Below, piece after piece: positions 35,890-46,768 of a stretch of 64,000 bases of DNA. This stretch comes from Eriocheir sinensis (taxonomy: Eukaryota; Arthropoda; Malacostraca; Decapoda; Varunidae): positions 3,209,094 to 3,273,093 of the forward strand of contig NC_066529.1 of assembly GCF_024679095.1 (NCBI RefSeq). The letters are read 5' to 3'. The notes under the pieces are model-generated. The model saw nothing but the letters and a program-made list of their open reading frames with translations, did no database searches and was not told the origin of the DNA. Positions within the stretch are counted from its first letter, which is position 1; every line of letters begins with the position of its first letter. The position numbers and the translations under genes are program-made.

Positions 35890-37040
35890 GGAGCTGAGGC
35901 GAGAGCGTGAAGGGAATGGGAATGAGGGAAGGAGGTTGGAGGGTAAACTGAAGCAAGGGCGTGAAATAGAAAAGGAGAGGAGCTGTAGGTGGGCGAGGAA
36001 AGACGAGTAAAACAAAAGCCAAGCGATAAACGAAACGAAGATCAAGAGAAGAAAGACAAGACTTCATAAATGCGATAAAAAAACACGAAAAAAAAGCGAA
36101 GAGGAGGAGAGAGAACGGTAGAGAATGAGAAAGAGGAGAACGAGAAAGAACATACAAAACGAGATGGATAAAAGAGAGGAGGAAACAGCAGGAAGGAGAA
36201 GGAGGAGGAGGAAAAGGAGAACTGGTATAGGAGGAGAAGGACGAAGAGGAGAAGCAGAGGCAGCAGGGGAAGGATTACTGTGAGGGCAAACTAAAGACTC
36301 CGGGAGGGGGTGTCAAAGAGAGGAGTCACTGAATGGCTGAAGGGACTCAAAGGCGGTGAATGGTGGCCTTAGCTACACTAGACTGGCGCGACGAAACTTG
36401 AATGTGGATCAGGAGAGAGGGAGGGGGAGAGGAGGAGACGGGGGAAGGGAAAGTTAAGGAGGAAGAACAGTAAGGAGAAGGAGCAGGAGGGGAGAGAAAG
36501 AGACAGAGGATAGGAAAGCGAGAGAGGAGGAAGGACCAGGAGGGGAGAGAAAGAGACTGGGGAGAGAACAGTTAGGGAGGGAGAAGGGAAGTGGAGATGG
36601 AGCGCTAGTGGAGTGAGAGAAATGGTACGTGGATAAAAGGATGAAGAGAAAAGGGAGACAGAAGGGAGAAAGGAGGTTAGATGAAAAGGAAAGAAAGGAA
36701 GGAATCGTAGGAAAGGAGGAGGAGGAGGAGGAGGAGTACGCCGATAAAAAAGATGAGAAAAGAGAGACAGCAGTGAGAAAGGAGGTTAAGAGAGGAGGAG
36801 AAAAAAGGAAGAAATGAAAGGAAAGGAGCGAAGCGTGGGAGAAGAAGAGAGGAAGAGAGTGGGCAAAGGAAAGGGAAGGAATAGGAACGAAAGGACGCGA
36901 GTAAATGGTTGTACATAGAGTGGGAAGAAGGAAGGAAGGAAGGAAGGAAGGAACGATGGAAGGAAGGAAGGAAGGATGGAAGGAAGCAAGGAGGGAGAAC
37001 AAATACGGGATGAAGGATTTTAAAGAACGTAAATGACAAA
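35890..37040. repeat. Purine-rich tract with GGAA and GGA runs
   Basis: Mostly A/G on the plus strand, with (GGA)n near 36,716-36,736 and (GGAA)n near 36,930-36,990. An AGGAGGGGAGAGAAAGAGAC duplication lies near 36,486 and 36,538. A short mixed block at 36,290-36,410 has no recognised content. Confidence 0.75.
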
Positions 37041-37330
37041 AAAAATATGAAACGGGGAGAACAAACGAGGAAGGGAGTGAGGCATCGCAATCACGGAGCG
37101 GGAGATGGGATGCTGAGCGAGAGCGTGGGGGATGCTGAGCTTAGCGAGTGAGTGTCTGGAAGAAAAGAAGGAAAGTAATCAAGCGGAACAACTGGAAAAT
37201 CTACGCTGATCACAAACACAAGAGGAAAAAATAAATTCTACACGAGATCATAACTAAAGGAAAACGCTCATGCGAGGAAATAAAAGCGAACGGAAATGAA
37301 GACAACGCGAGTAGAAATGGAGGGCGAAGG

Positions 37331-37545
37331 TGCATTAGAATTATTAAACTGGAGCATATATAGCAAATACACAAAGAGGAAATTGGTGAAATCATAAGCG
37401 AACGATATACTGAAGTTAGCGTAAATTTAGACAATGCGAGATCAAGTGAAAAGTCATAGTGCATTAGAATTATTAAACTGGAGCATATATAACAAATACA
37501 CAAAGAGGAAATTAGTGAAATCATAAGCGAACGACATTCTGAAGT
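37331..37545. repeat. 129-bp tandem duplication
   Basis: TGCATTAGAATTATTAAACT followed by GGAGCATATATA(G/A)CAAATAC occurs at 37,331 and 37,460, with near-identity through GTGAAATCATAAGCGAACGA. Confidence 0.93.
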
Positions 37546-37562
37546 TGGCATAAAACAGAGAG

Positions 37563-37583
37563 AAATAAATAAATAAATAAATA

Positions 37584-37623
<40 letters not shown>

Positions 37624-37950
37624 AAAAGAAAAGAAAAAATGTGAGTGAGAGAAAATACATGGACAAAAATAACGGAAAAGAAAACAAGCAGAGAAAGAAA
37701 GAAAGAAAGAAGAAAAAGAAAAAAGAAAGAACAGTGAGTGAGAGAAAATACATAGACAAAAATAACGGAAAAAAACAAGCAGAGAGAGAAAGAAAGAAAG
37801 AAAGAAAGAAGAAAAAGAAAAAAGAAAGAACAGTGAGTGAGAGAAAATACATAGACAAAAATAACGATAAAAACAAGGAAAAGAAAAAAAGAAAGAAAGA
37901 AAGAAAGAAAAAAAGGAAAAAAAAGTGAGTGAGTGAAAATACATACTGAA
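37563..37950. repeat. (AAGA)n and 92-99-bp tandem repeat, 4 copies
   Basis: After an AAAT/AAAG run, GTGAGTGAGAGAAAATACAT starts at 37,641, 37,734 and 37,833, with a diverged copy at 37,925. Copies contain GACAAAAATAACGGAAAA and an AAGA run of variable length. Confidence 0.92.
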
Positions 37951-38302
37951 ATAAGAGGAAAAAAAAACAAGCAAGCGTAAAAATAGAACTATACATAAGC
38001 TTATTAGGCAAACATGTGAACTGACCAATTAGGAACGAAAACTAAAGAGAGATGACATAAACAAGACTAATGTTACAAGAAAAAATAAAAGTGAAAACGA
38101 ACCGATAAGATAAAAAAAAAGAAATGTGAAAGAAAAACAAACAACTAGAAAGGTGTCACGAGATATACAAATAAACAAACAAATAAACAAACAAACAAAA
38201 CACGAAACAGACAGAAAACGTGAGAAGCAAAACACAAACCACACAGACGACAGAAATAACAAACACCTTGAAAAATGACACACACACACACAAAAAAAAA
38301 AA

Positions 38303-38716
38303 ACTAGCCAAGGGTAACACAAAAAAAGAAAGCGAAAGTGAAAAAAAACAAGGTAAGTCAAGGTAAGGGGAAGGATTTGTGGGCAGGGAAGGGGGAGGAA
38401 GAGATTTGTGTAAGGAAAGGTAAGGAAGGAAGGGTTTGTGGGCGGGAAAGGGTAGGGAAGGGGGAGGAAAAGCTATGTGTAAAGAAAGGTAAGGAAGGAA
38501 GGGTTTGTGGGCGAGAAAGGGCAGGGAAGGGGAAGGAAAAGCTATGTGTAAGGAAAGGTAAGGAAGGAAGGGTTTGTGGGCGGGGAAGGGAAGGGAAGGG
38601 GAAGGAAAAGCTATGTGTAAGAAAATATAAGGAAGGAAGGTAAGAAATTGGGAGGTAATGGGAGAGGCAGGAACCCTAAAAAAACACTAGCCAAGGGTAA
38701 CACAAAAGCGAGAAAG
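38303..38716. repeat. 67-70-bp array bracketed by direct repeats
   Basis: TTTGTGGGC lies at 38,376, 38,434, 38,504 and 38,573 (spacings 58, 70, 69); units include AGCTATGTGTAA and AAGGTAAGGAAGGAAGGG. The array is bracketed by ACTAGCCAAGGGTAACACAA at 38,303 and 38,686. Confidence 0.92.
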
Positions 38717-38861
38717 CAAAACAGAGAAAAGAAAAACAAAACGAAGAAGAAAAACACCACTTAGAATATGAAAGCCTAACAATGGGAAGCAGGACAAGAC
38801 GATGAAAGGTGACGCACGAAGAACAGGTGCTGGACAGGTGTGTGTAGGAGGAAGGAGGGAA

Positions 38862-39115
38862 GGTGAAGGGAGGAAGGTTGGAGGAAGGAAGGTTGGAGGG
38901 AGGAAGGCTGGAGAGAGGAAGGTTGGAGGGAGGAAGGTTGGAGCGAGGAAGGGTGGAGGGAGGAAGGTTGGAGGAAGGAAGGTTGGAGGGAGGAAAGTTG
39001 GAGGGAGGAAGGTCGGAGGGAGGAAGGCTGGAGGGAGGAAAGCTGGAGGGAGGAAGGGAAGAGGGAGGAATGGAAGAGGGAAGAAGGGAGAGAAAGGTCA
39101 CTTGGAGGGAGGATT
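38862..39115. repeat. 15-16-bp G-rich minisatellite, about 16 copies
   Basis: Units of the form TTGGAGGGAGGAAGG with point changes (GCTGG, GTCGG, GCGAGG). The regular GG/GGG spacing gives quadruplex potential on the plus strand. Gly-Arg-Lys frames are artefacts. Confidence 0.93.
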
Positions 39116-40230
39116 TATAAGAACGTGAATGATAAAGATGAAACGGGGAAAAAAAAAATAAGGAAAAAAAAGAGGAAATTGAAAAAAAGAAAAGGGAGAG
39201 AGTAAAGGAAGATATGACAAGGGAAACAGTGACACAAGGAGGGAAGGAGAGGAAAAAGGGCATGAATGAGTGAGGAGAAATCAGAATGGAGAGAAAGAAT
39301 GAGAAAAAACAACGCAGAACCAAAGTAAGAAAGAAAGAACGTGAATGAGAAAGTGGTTTTACATAGGGAGACTGATGAGGTAACAGGCGTGGGCGAGGAG
39401 TGACTATTTTGGGACTGGAGAAGGAAGGTTAAGAGTAAACAGGAGAAGGGTTGCAATGGGTGGGAAAAACAAGAGGGAAGGGAGGGAAGGGAAGGGAAGG
39501 GGAGGATGCTGACACTAATTCAAGAGGAGAAAGTAAAGAGTGTTTCCCGGCGCAACGCAACAGAGAATGGACAGCAACACGTGAACTTTGGATGGGCACT
39601 TTGAACAGTCTCGTTGCCCTTGTAAATAGTGAAATAAAACGATATGGTCTGAGGAAAATAATGCAAACGAGGGAAAGGGGGCGAGAGAGAGAGAGAGAGA
39701 GAGAGATAAACATAGAAATAGAGAAAAAGAAAGAGAAATAGAGCACAGAAAAAGAGAAAACAAATGGAGAAAGAGCACGATAAAAAGAAAGAAAGAGAGA
39801 AAAAGAGAGAGAAAGAGAAAAAAAGACAAAAGAGAAAAAGAAACACTGCACACAAACAAAAATAAGAAAAAAAATTACGAAAAACAAACCAGCAACCGAA
39901 AAATAAGATGTGCAAAAATAGAAGAAGAAACAGCAGGAAAGAAAACACAACAACAGGGTGAAAAGAGAAAATTGGAACACGAAGGAAGGAAGGAAGGAAG
40001 GAAGGAAGGTGGGAAGTGAGGCAAAAATGAAATAAGAGGAGGAGGAGGAGGAGGCGCGTCTGAAGTGCTCCAGTGAGGAAAATCGAGGAGGACACGCGGA
40101 GACACAAAATAGAGAGACAAGGAGGAAGGAGGAAAGGATAGACGAAGAAAAAAATTGAGAAGCAAGAAGGAATGAAGTAACTAGACATTGGACACTCGTT
40201 AGGTCTGAGTGCGCAAAATGTGAATATATG
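39116..40230. other. Purine-rich DNA, no gene seen
   Basis: A/G-rich with (GA)n near 39,685-39,705, (GGAA)n near 39,983-40,010 and GGA runs near 40,038. A brief mixed block at 39,530-39,660 shows no recognised exon. Confidence 0.55.
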
Positions 40231-40234
40231 CATT

Positions 40235-40455
40235 TTTGACCCCGGCGACCTTGACCTTTGACCTTTGACCTTGAAAATCAAACTCGTCCGGTGGGGGGCC
40301 ATTAGTAGTCCACCTATGAGGTTTCAACATCCTAAAAAAAAAAAATAGCTGTAATGATTCAAAAGTTATCGTGTTACAGACAAAAAATAAATAAATTACA
40401 CAGCTGAAAACAATACCTTCGGCAAAACTCATTCTTTTGCGGGCGGTAATTAAGG
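40235..40455 (+). repeat. GACCTTT-headed dispersed repeat
   Basis: A head of GACCTTGACC and TTTGACC units (40,247-40,273) leads into AAAATCAAACTCGTCC, CCACCTATGAGGTTTCAACA, TGATTCAAAAGTTATCG, and an end with ACCTTCGGCAAAACTCATTC and GCGGGCGGTAATTA. From memory this layout (GACCTTT array, 'TGAAGTTTGAAGTTCC'-like middle, 'GGTTCTCAAGTTAT'-like block, CCTTCGGCAAAA end) matches a repeat widespread in molluscs and other marine invertebrates; I cannot name it. No coding capacity. Confidence 0.6.
40247..40273 (-). promoter_or_regulatory. Run of AGGTCA half-sites (DR1 and DR0)
   Basis: On the minus strand four AGGTCA-like half-sites follow one another as AAGGTCAAAGGTCAAAGG then TCAAGGTC, giving two perfect DR1 spacings. 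DR1 is the classic RXR/USP and HNF4 site. Here it is part of a repeat, so binding is speculative. Confidence 0.35.
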
Positions 40456-40698
40456 AAAGCAAAGTACGAAATAAACAATGAAAGAAATTAAAATATGAGG
40501 GATAGATTAAGGGACACGAGGAGACATGAAATAGAAAGACAAACGAGAAGGAGAAAAGAAAAGGAAAAATGAAGAGAAAAAAGACAACAAAGAAGGAACG
40601 AAGAAAATATTAAGTAAAAATTAAGCAAATGAGACACAAAACAGACACACACACACACACACATGAACGCACTTACACAATGCTAAACGAAAGTAAAG

Positions 40699-40747
<49 letters not shown>
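40699..40747. repeat. (CAA)n microsatellite
   Basis: Perfect CAA triplets. Confidence 0.96.
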
Positions 40748-40748
<1 letters not shown>

Positions 40749-41106
40749 AACAACAACTCGATATACGCATGAAAAAAAAAGATATCCACCCATACATAAG
40801 TCATATTTACAGAGCCATAATTTATAAAGGAAACAAACAACAAAACACACAAACAAGTTCACACATGTACACAAAATATTACACAAACACACCCGCACAG
40901 TTGCGTACACCCATACATACATACATACATACATTAACACATACATACACATCATACATTATTAATATCCGCGTACATTCATACTTTATTGATACACGTA
41001 TGTTTTTTTTTGTATTTATGATGAATATATATGAATTCCTCTTCCTTTAATTTGCCATTACTTTGTTTAATTAGTCTGACATGTAATTATTGCTATATGT
41101 GTGCGT

Positions 41107-41107
<1 letters not shown>
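40748..41107. other. AT-rich DNA, no gene seen
   Basis: AT-rich with short ACAT runs near 40,913-40,934. No coding signal. Confidence 0.45.
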
Positions 41108-41155
<48 letters not shown>

Positions 41156-41480
41156 CATATATCACCGCCACAACTATCATTACATATCCCCACCATCACC
41201 ACCACCACCACCATCACCACCACCACCACCACCGCCACCATCACCACCACCGCCACCACCATCACCACCACCACCACCGCCACCACCATCACCACCACCA
41301 CCACAACAACACCAACAACTACCAACACTCGCATCTCAGCCATCACCACCATCATCACCTCTATCACCAGGATCATTACCACTGGCAGTCCCAACACCAC
41401 CTCCAACACAACGTCCACCAACACCAGTAACAACACCACTACCACAGCCACCATCATCACAACCAACACAAGTACCTCCA
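41108..41480. repeat. (GT)n and (CAC)n tracts
   Basis: (GT)n at 41,108-41,152 and imperfect CAC/CCA triplets at 41,190-41,480. Confidence 0.94.
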
Positions 41481-41565
41481 GCCGTTTTACAAGAATTATT
41501 TATACTTATTTACTAAAAGGCCCAGCGGTGAAGGAAAATAAAAGATAAAGAAAGAAAGGAGGACG

Positions 41566-41612
41566 AGGACGAGGAGGAGGAGGAGGAGGACGAGGAGGAG
41601 GAGGAGGAGGGG
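41566..41612. repeat. (GGA)n/(GAC)n tract
   Basis: GGACGAGGA triplet run. Confidence 0.9.
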
Positions 41613-41860
41613 TAAGAGAAGCAGAAGACTGGAAGACAGATTTGCATGTATCTCTGTAAGCTGAGGTACTTAAGGATTAGCGGAGAAACTTGTGGATAAT
41701 TTGCATTCGTCAGTCATGGCTAAAAGAGAGGAGAGGGTGACCAGACAGACAGACAGACAGGCAGACAGATAGACAGACAAAGATAGACTAATTGACAGAC
41801 AAACAGGCTAATAAACAAAATGTGTGACAGAGATAAAGAGAGAGAACGAGAGGGAATAAA

Positions 41861-41861
<1 letters not shown>

Positions 41862-41902
<41 letters not shown>

Positions 41903-41942
41903 CACAGAGAGACACAGAAATCGAGAGAGAGAGAGAGAGAGA
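41862..41942. repeat. (GA)n microsatellites
   Basis: Two GA runs separated by CGACACAGAGAGACACAG. Confidence 0.95.
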
Positions 41943-41949
41943 GGCGTGA

Positions 41950-42190
41950 GGGTAAAGGGGGCGTGGCACCGACCACGCCCACCACAGCTCCCCTGCCGGC
42001 CAGACCTGCGTGTGTGTGCCTCACCTCACCTCGCCTCCACCTGGCCGCCACCCTCACTCCTCCAGCAGACTCCGCCACGCCTGACACGCCCTCCTGCCCG
42101 CTCCCTTCGTCACCAGTCCTCACACTCTTGGTCGCTTCATCTGCCTCCGACGCCGCTGCCTCCTTCGGCCGCGCACTCCTACTGTTAGTA
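41950..42190. promoter_or_regulatory. GC-rich patch with GC-box-like motifs
   Basis: A 240-bp GC-rich non-repetitive island containing GGGGGCGTGGC and CCACGCCC, which are KLF/Sp1-type GC or CACCC boxes. On the minus strand GGAGGCGAG|GTGAGG resembles a donor. No conserved protein is visible in any frame. Confidence 0.28.
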
Positions 42191-42364
42191 TTGCCTCTCC
42201 TACTCCTACTTCTGCTCCTCTTTTCTCCTGCTTTTACTCTTTTTTATCTCTCTTTTCTTCGTTGTTACATCTCTGCCTATTTTCTTTTTTTTTGTCTCTC
42301 GCATGTTTGTAAAGTAAAGATTAAGATATTTGTAGGATTATCTCACCGTTTCTCTCGTTTATCT

Positions 42365-42425
42365 CTCTTTTTCTCTTCTCTTCTCTTCTCTTCTCTTCTC
42401 TTCTCTCTTTTTTTTTTTTTTTTTA
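42365..42425. repeat. (TTCTC)n pentanucleotide and T-run
   Basis: TTCTC units then 17 or more T residues. Confidence 0.9.
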
Positions 42426-42567
42426 TTTAAACGTGTTCAGTACATTAGTACATGGCAGTATTATTTGTCTATGCTAAAGTTCCCCCGACCGTTGGGGAGC
42501 TATTTAAAAGCTTCTGCCGATTATATTATACAATTATTATACAATATACAATTATATATATACATAT

Positions 42568-43454
42568 TTACGGTGGGTGTAGGAGTAGCCACCTGTGGGA
42601 CGCAACCTTCATCTGCTGAGTGGACAGTTGTGTCACATCCACATCAGCAGTGAGGTTGTTCCACCACACCACCGCTGCGATGGTGACAACGTGGTGGAGT
42701 GCTGGAGCGGGCCATTGGCACTTCCAGGAGGGAGGCGTTGCTCAGCACCGTTCTCGTGCTGCGCTCAGACCTCCTCCAGGTAGCCCTCAGGTCCGTCAGG
42801 TGGGGCACTAGGCCCACTTGTGCCTTGTGTAGCACCGTCAGGGCAGCGACGCGGCGACGGTGCTCCAGGCTATTCAGCTGGTTCGTGGCTGGTCTTGCCC
42901 TTCCTTCGTGTGGGTGTTGTTGTTGTTGTTGTCGCTGTGTCTCCCACTGGCTCGGTCGGTGGTGCTGGGTGCCGTTGATGAGGCGTTCAGCCCTCCTCTG
43001 CACCTTGTCTAGCAGGTTGAGGTGGCAGCGGGCGCTGGCCATCCAGGTGAGCGGTGCATACTCCATCACTGGACGGACTTGTGCCTTATAGAGGGTGTTC
43101 AGGCCTTCAGCATCGAGGAGGTTCTTCATGCGGCGCAGGAGGTTCACCTTCTGGGAGGCTTTTTGCGCCACCCTTTCAAGGTGACGGTCAAACCGCAGCT
43201 GGGAGTCCACCTCCACGCCCAGGATGTCGACGCTGGACTGCAGAGGGATGGTGTCATTCCCGAATCTCAGTCTGCCGTGGAGTTGCCTCGCGTCCTCCCG
43301 AGAACGTGATATTACCATGGCCTGGGTTTTGTCAGGGGCAAACCTGACTTGCCACCTCTTTCCCCAGGCCATTATGTCTGCCAACTGTCTGTTGACGGAC
43401 TCTATCACGTCCTGGGCTTCCTCCCTCTTGTATGTTCTGGAGAGGGTGCAGTCG

Positions 43455-43460
<6 letters not shown>
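42568..43460 (-). pseudogene. Non-LTR retrotransposon ORF2 C-terminal fragment (reverse transcriptase)
   Basis: The minus-strand frame begins inside a (CT)n tract and gives DDCTL, the last two Asp of the catalytic YxDD motif, at 43,457-43,452. After it come the thumb-type signatures of jockey/CR1-like elements: VNRQLADIMAWGKRWQVRF, PDKTQAMVISR, VDILGVEVDSQLRFDRHLE, LYKAQVRPVMEYAPLTWMA and LLDKVQRRAERLI. The first frame stops at 42,644. The next frame continues from about 42,700 with WWNNLTADVD and ends ...WLLLHPP at a stop at 42,568, so one frameshift has occurred. Endonuclease, fingers and palm are missing. It is a dead 5'-truncated copy; the lineage within jockey/CR1 is not resolved. Confidence 0.9.

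Positions 43461-43512
<52 letters not shown>
43461..43512. repeat. (CT)n microsatellite abutting the RT fragment
   Basis: A perfect CT run that replaces everything 5' of the YxDD motif of the adjacent reverse transcriptase fragment. Confidence 0.97.
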
Positions 43513-43515
<3 letters not shown>

Positions 43516-44040
43516 TCGGCTTTCTCTGCATGTATATTTATTTATTTTTATTTGTACTTAGTTTTTCCTTTCTTTACATGCGTCACTTTTAATTAAGGCT
43601 ATTTCGTCTCTGATTTTTTTTCTTTTCTCGATTTTTGCGTTCTTTTTTTTTTGGTATGTCTGTCTGTCTGTTTGTCTGTTTGTGTGTCTGTCTGCCTGTG
43701 TCTCTCTCCGTCTTGCATCTCAATAGTCTCCTTTCTTTATTTTCTTTCACACCTTCCGTAACAGAGATAAAAATATATATATACAGTAATTCCAAAACTA
43801 ACTCTCACTCGCAAAGAAATACTTCGCAATAAGACAAGAGCGCAACCGTGACCTTTCATTAACCTCATTTCAACTGCGTCATTTTTCCAGCCGGGCGTCA
43901 TTCAACCTTTTTCCCTTCCATTGCATCTCGCGGGTTAAAGAAAGAAGATAAAACGCTCCCTCCCTCCCTCCCTTGCTCTTCGAAGGTCAAGGGGGCCGAG
44001 CAATAAGAGAGGGGAGACTAGGCTAGGCTAAGCGATGCGT
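43513..44040. other. Intergenic, no gene seen
   Basis: T-rich with a short (CTGT)n at 43,657-43,700, then a balanced stretch (43,830-44,040) with no recognised content. Confidence 0.45.
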
Positions 44041-44069
44041 CTTCCGAACACTGAAATAGCTCCCTCACC

Positions 44070-44520
44070 TTTCCCGTCTCCTCTTCCTCTCTCCTTCTTC
44101 TTCTTCCCTTTCCACTTCTTCTCGCCTCTTCCTCTCCTTCTCTCCTTCCCTTTCCACCTCTTCTCGCCTTTTCCTCTCCTTCTCCTTCTCCTTCTCTCCT
44201 TCTATCCCTACTCTCCTCCTTCTCTCCTTCTCCTTCCACCCCTTTCTCGTCTCTTCCTCTCTCTGTCTCTCCTTCCATCCTTTCTCGTCTCCTCCTCTCC
44301 ATCTCCTTCCACCTTTTCCTACCTCCTATTCTCCTTCCACCCCTTCTCGCCTCCTCCTCTCCTCCTCTTCTTCCACCCATAATCGCCTCCTCCTCTCCTT
44401 CTCCTTCTCTCCTTCCACCCTTTCTCGTCTCCCCCTCTCCTCTCCTTCTCTCCTTCCACCCCTTCTATTCTCCTCCTCTCCTTCTCCCATTCCCTTCCAA
44501 CCCCTCGCAGCTGTACCTCC
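44070..44520. repeat. CTCCTTCTCC-type degenerate minisatellite
   Basis: Pyrimidine-only units around CTCCTTCCACC(C)CTTCTCG(C)CTCCTCCTCT recur every 30-60 bp. Confidence 0.75.
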
Positions 44521-44764
44521 CTCCCTCGCTCGCCAATATAACGGTTAAATATGTAAATCTCGAGTCGGTACCCATTCGTGCGGTTCTGAAATCTAAAGGA
44601 GGAAAGTCTTACTGGTATTCATTGTTACTGGTTATATTTTTCAAGCACTTTTTGGCTAAGGAAGGAAAATCCGCCTGGTGGTTGTTATGCCTTTCTTTCT
44701 TTTTTGTCAAGTAATTTTTTAGCCCGTTTTCCGCAGCTTTACCTCTCCTCTTTGACTTTTCTCT

Positions 44765-46660
44765 TCACCGCACTTCTTGATGGGAACACTTTATTCCTAT
44801 TCATGTATGCGTGAGTTGGAATCATACATTGTTAGGTATAGTTACGCTCCTCCTCAGCTTCATCCTCTTAACCTCTTTTTTCCATATTTTTTTCCGCATT
44901 TCTTACTACGAACACTCTATTCCTATTCCTATTATGCGTAAAGGGATTTGGAATGGCAGGGTTGGGCTTCGTTACGCTCTTCTTCACTTTCTCTTCGTTC
45001 ACATTTCCCTTAACCACTTTTAACTTTTCTTTATTCCGCTTCTTACTACGAACACTCTATTCCTATTCATATTATGCGTAAAGGGATTTGGAATGGCAGG
45101 GTTGGGCTTCGTTACGCTCTTCTTCACTTTCTCTTCTTTCATATTTTCCCTTAACACTTCTTTTAACTTTTCTTTATTCCGCTTCTTACTACGAACACTC
45201 TATCCCCATTGATATTATGCGTAAAGGGATTTGGAATGGCAGGGTTGGGCTTCGTTACGCTCTTCTTCACTTTCTCTTCTTTCATATTTTCCCTAACCAC
45301 TTCTTTTAACTTTTCTTTATCCCGCTACTTACTACGAACACTATTCCCATTGATATTATGCGTAAAGGGATTTGGAATGGTAGGGTTCGGCCTCGTTACG
45401 TTCTTCTTCACTTTCTCTTCTTTCATATTTCCCTAACCACTTCTTTTAACTTTTCTTTATTCCGCTTCTTACTACGAACACTCTATTCCCATTGATATTA
45501 TGCGTAAAGGGATTTGGAATGGCAGGGTTGGGCTTCGTTACGCTCTTCTTCACTTTCTCTTCTCTCATATTTCCCTTAACACTTCTTTTAACTTTTCTTT
45601 ATTCCGCTTCTTACTAGGAACACTCTATTCCCATTCATATTATGCGTAAAGGGATTTGGAATGGCAGGGTTCGGCTTAGTTACGTTCTTCTTCACTTTCT
45701 CTTCTTTCATATTTCCCTAACCACTTCTTTTAACTTTTCTTTATTCCGCTTCTTACTACGAACACTCTATTCCCATTCATATTATGCGTAAAGGGATTTG
45801 GAATGGCAGGGTTCGGCTTAGTTACGTTCTTCTTCACTTTCTCTTCTTTCATATTTTCCCTAACCACTTCTTTTAACTTTTCTTTATTCCGCTTCTTACT
45901 ACAAACACTCTATTCCCATTGATATTATGCGTAAAAGGATTTGGAATGGCAGGGTTCGGCTTACAGCGCTCCTCTAAACCCATTATTTCACGTTTCCTTT
46001 AACTAATTTCAACTTTTCCTTACCGCACTTCTTACTGGAATCACTGTATGTCCATCGCTATAGACGTCAAGGGATTTGGAATGACAGGGTTGGGTTTAAA
46101 TATTCTCCCTCTTCAGCTTCTCTTTCACCTTCTCTTTAACTAATTTCAACTTTTCCTAACCCTCTTTTTATTACGAGCACATTATTCCTATTCGTATTAT
46201 GCGTGAAGTGATTTGGAATGCCAGGGTTGGGCTTGCTTACTCTCCTCTTCACTTTTTCTTTCATTTTCTCTTTAACTAATTTCAACTTTTCCTAACCCTC
46301 TTTTTATTACGAGCACATTATTCCTATTCGTATTATGCGTGAAGTGATTTGGAATGCTAGGGTTGGGCTTCGTTATGCTCCTCATCATCTCCTATTCCTT
46401 CTTCCCTTTACTTCTTTTTTAACTTTTCAATACCCCACTTTTTACTAGGATCGCTTTATTTCCATTCATGTTACGCGTGAAGTAAATTAGAATGACAGGG
46501 CTGGGCTTCCTTACGCTCCTCTTCATCTCCTATATACTCTTCCATCTTCCTTTTACCTCTTCTTCAACTGTTCTTTATCGCGCCTCTTACCAGGAATAAG
46601 AGTCTTACTACGCACTTTTATTTCCACTCCTGTGAGCGTGAAATCTTCGGCTTAGTGACG
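44765..46660. repeat. About 140-bp tandem array, about 12-13 copies
   Basis: ATTATGCGTAAAGGGATTTG or a variant starts at 44,931, 45,071, 45,214, 45,355, 45,497, 45,639, 45,781 and 45,924 (spacings 140-143), with decayed copies near 44,805, 46,060, 46,196, 46,332 and 46,469. Units contain GGAATGGCAGGGTTGGGCTT, CGTTACGCTCTTCTTCAC and TTTTAACTTTTCTTTATTCC. Central copies are most alike and edge copies most decayed, the usual pattern of unequal exchange. No long reading frame. Confidence 0.95.
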
Positions 46661-46768
46661 CCTCTCTTTATCATGCTCACCCTCGCTTTTCTTCATCCTT
46701 AACATTTTTATCTAGCAGCTCACTTCCTGGAGATCGCATTCCGGGTCCAGGTATACGACAGTTAAGTT

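Noticed and set aside
37210..38028. 272-codon hydrophobic minus-strand frame
   Set aside because: Made by AAGA runs and the 93-99-bp repeat; the periodic peptide follows the DNA period.
41963..42430. 155-codon frame in the GC-rich patch
   Set aside because: Begins at a GTG, has no recognisable domain, and its later half is CT-rich low complexity.
44020..44036. CTAGGCTAGGCTAAG as telomere-type repeat
   Set aside because: Only two and a half short units; does not match the arthropod TTAGG array and is isolated.
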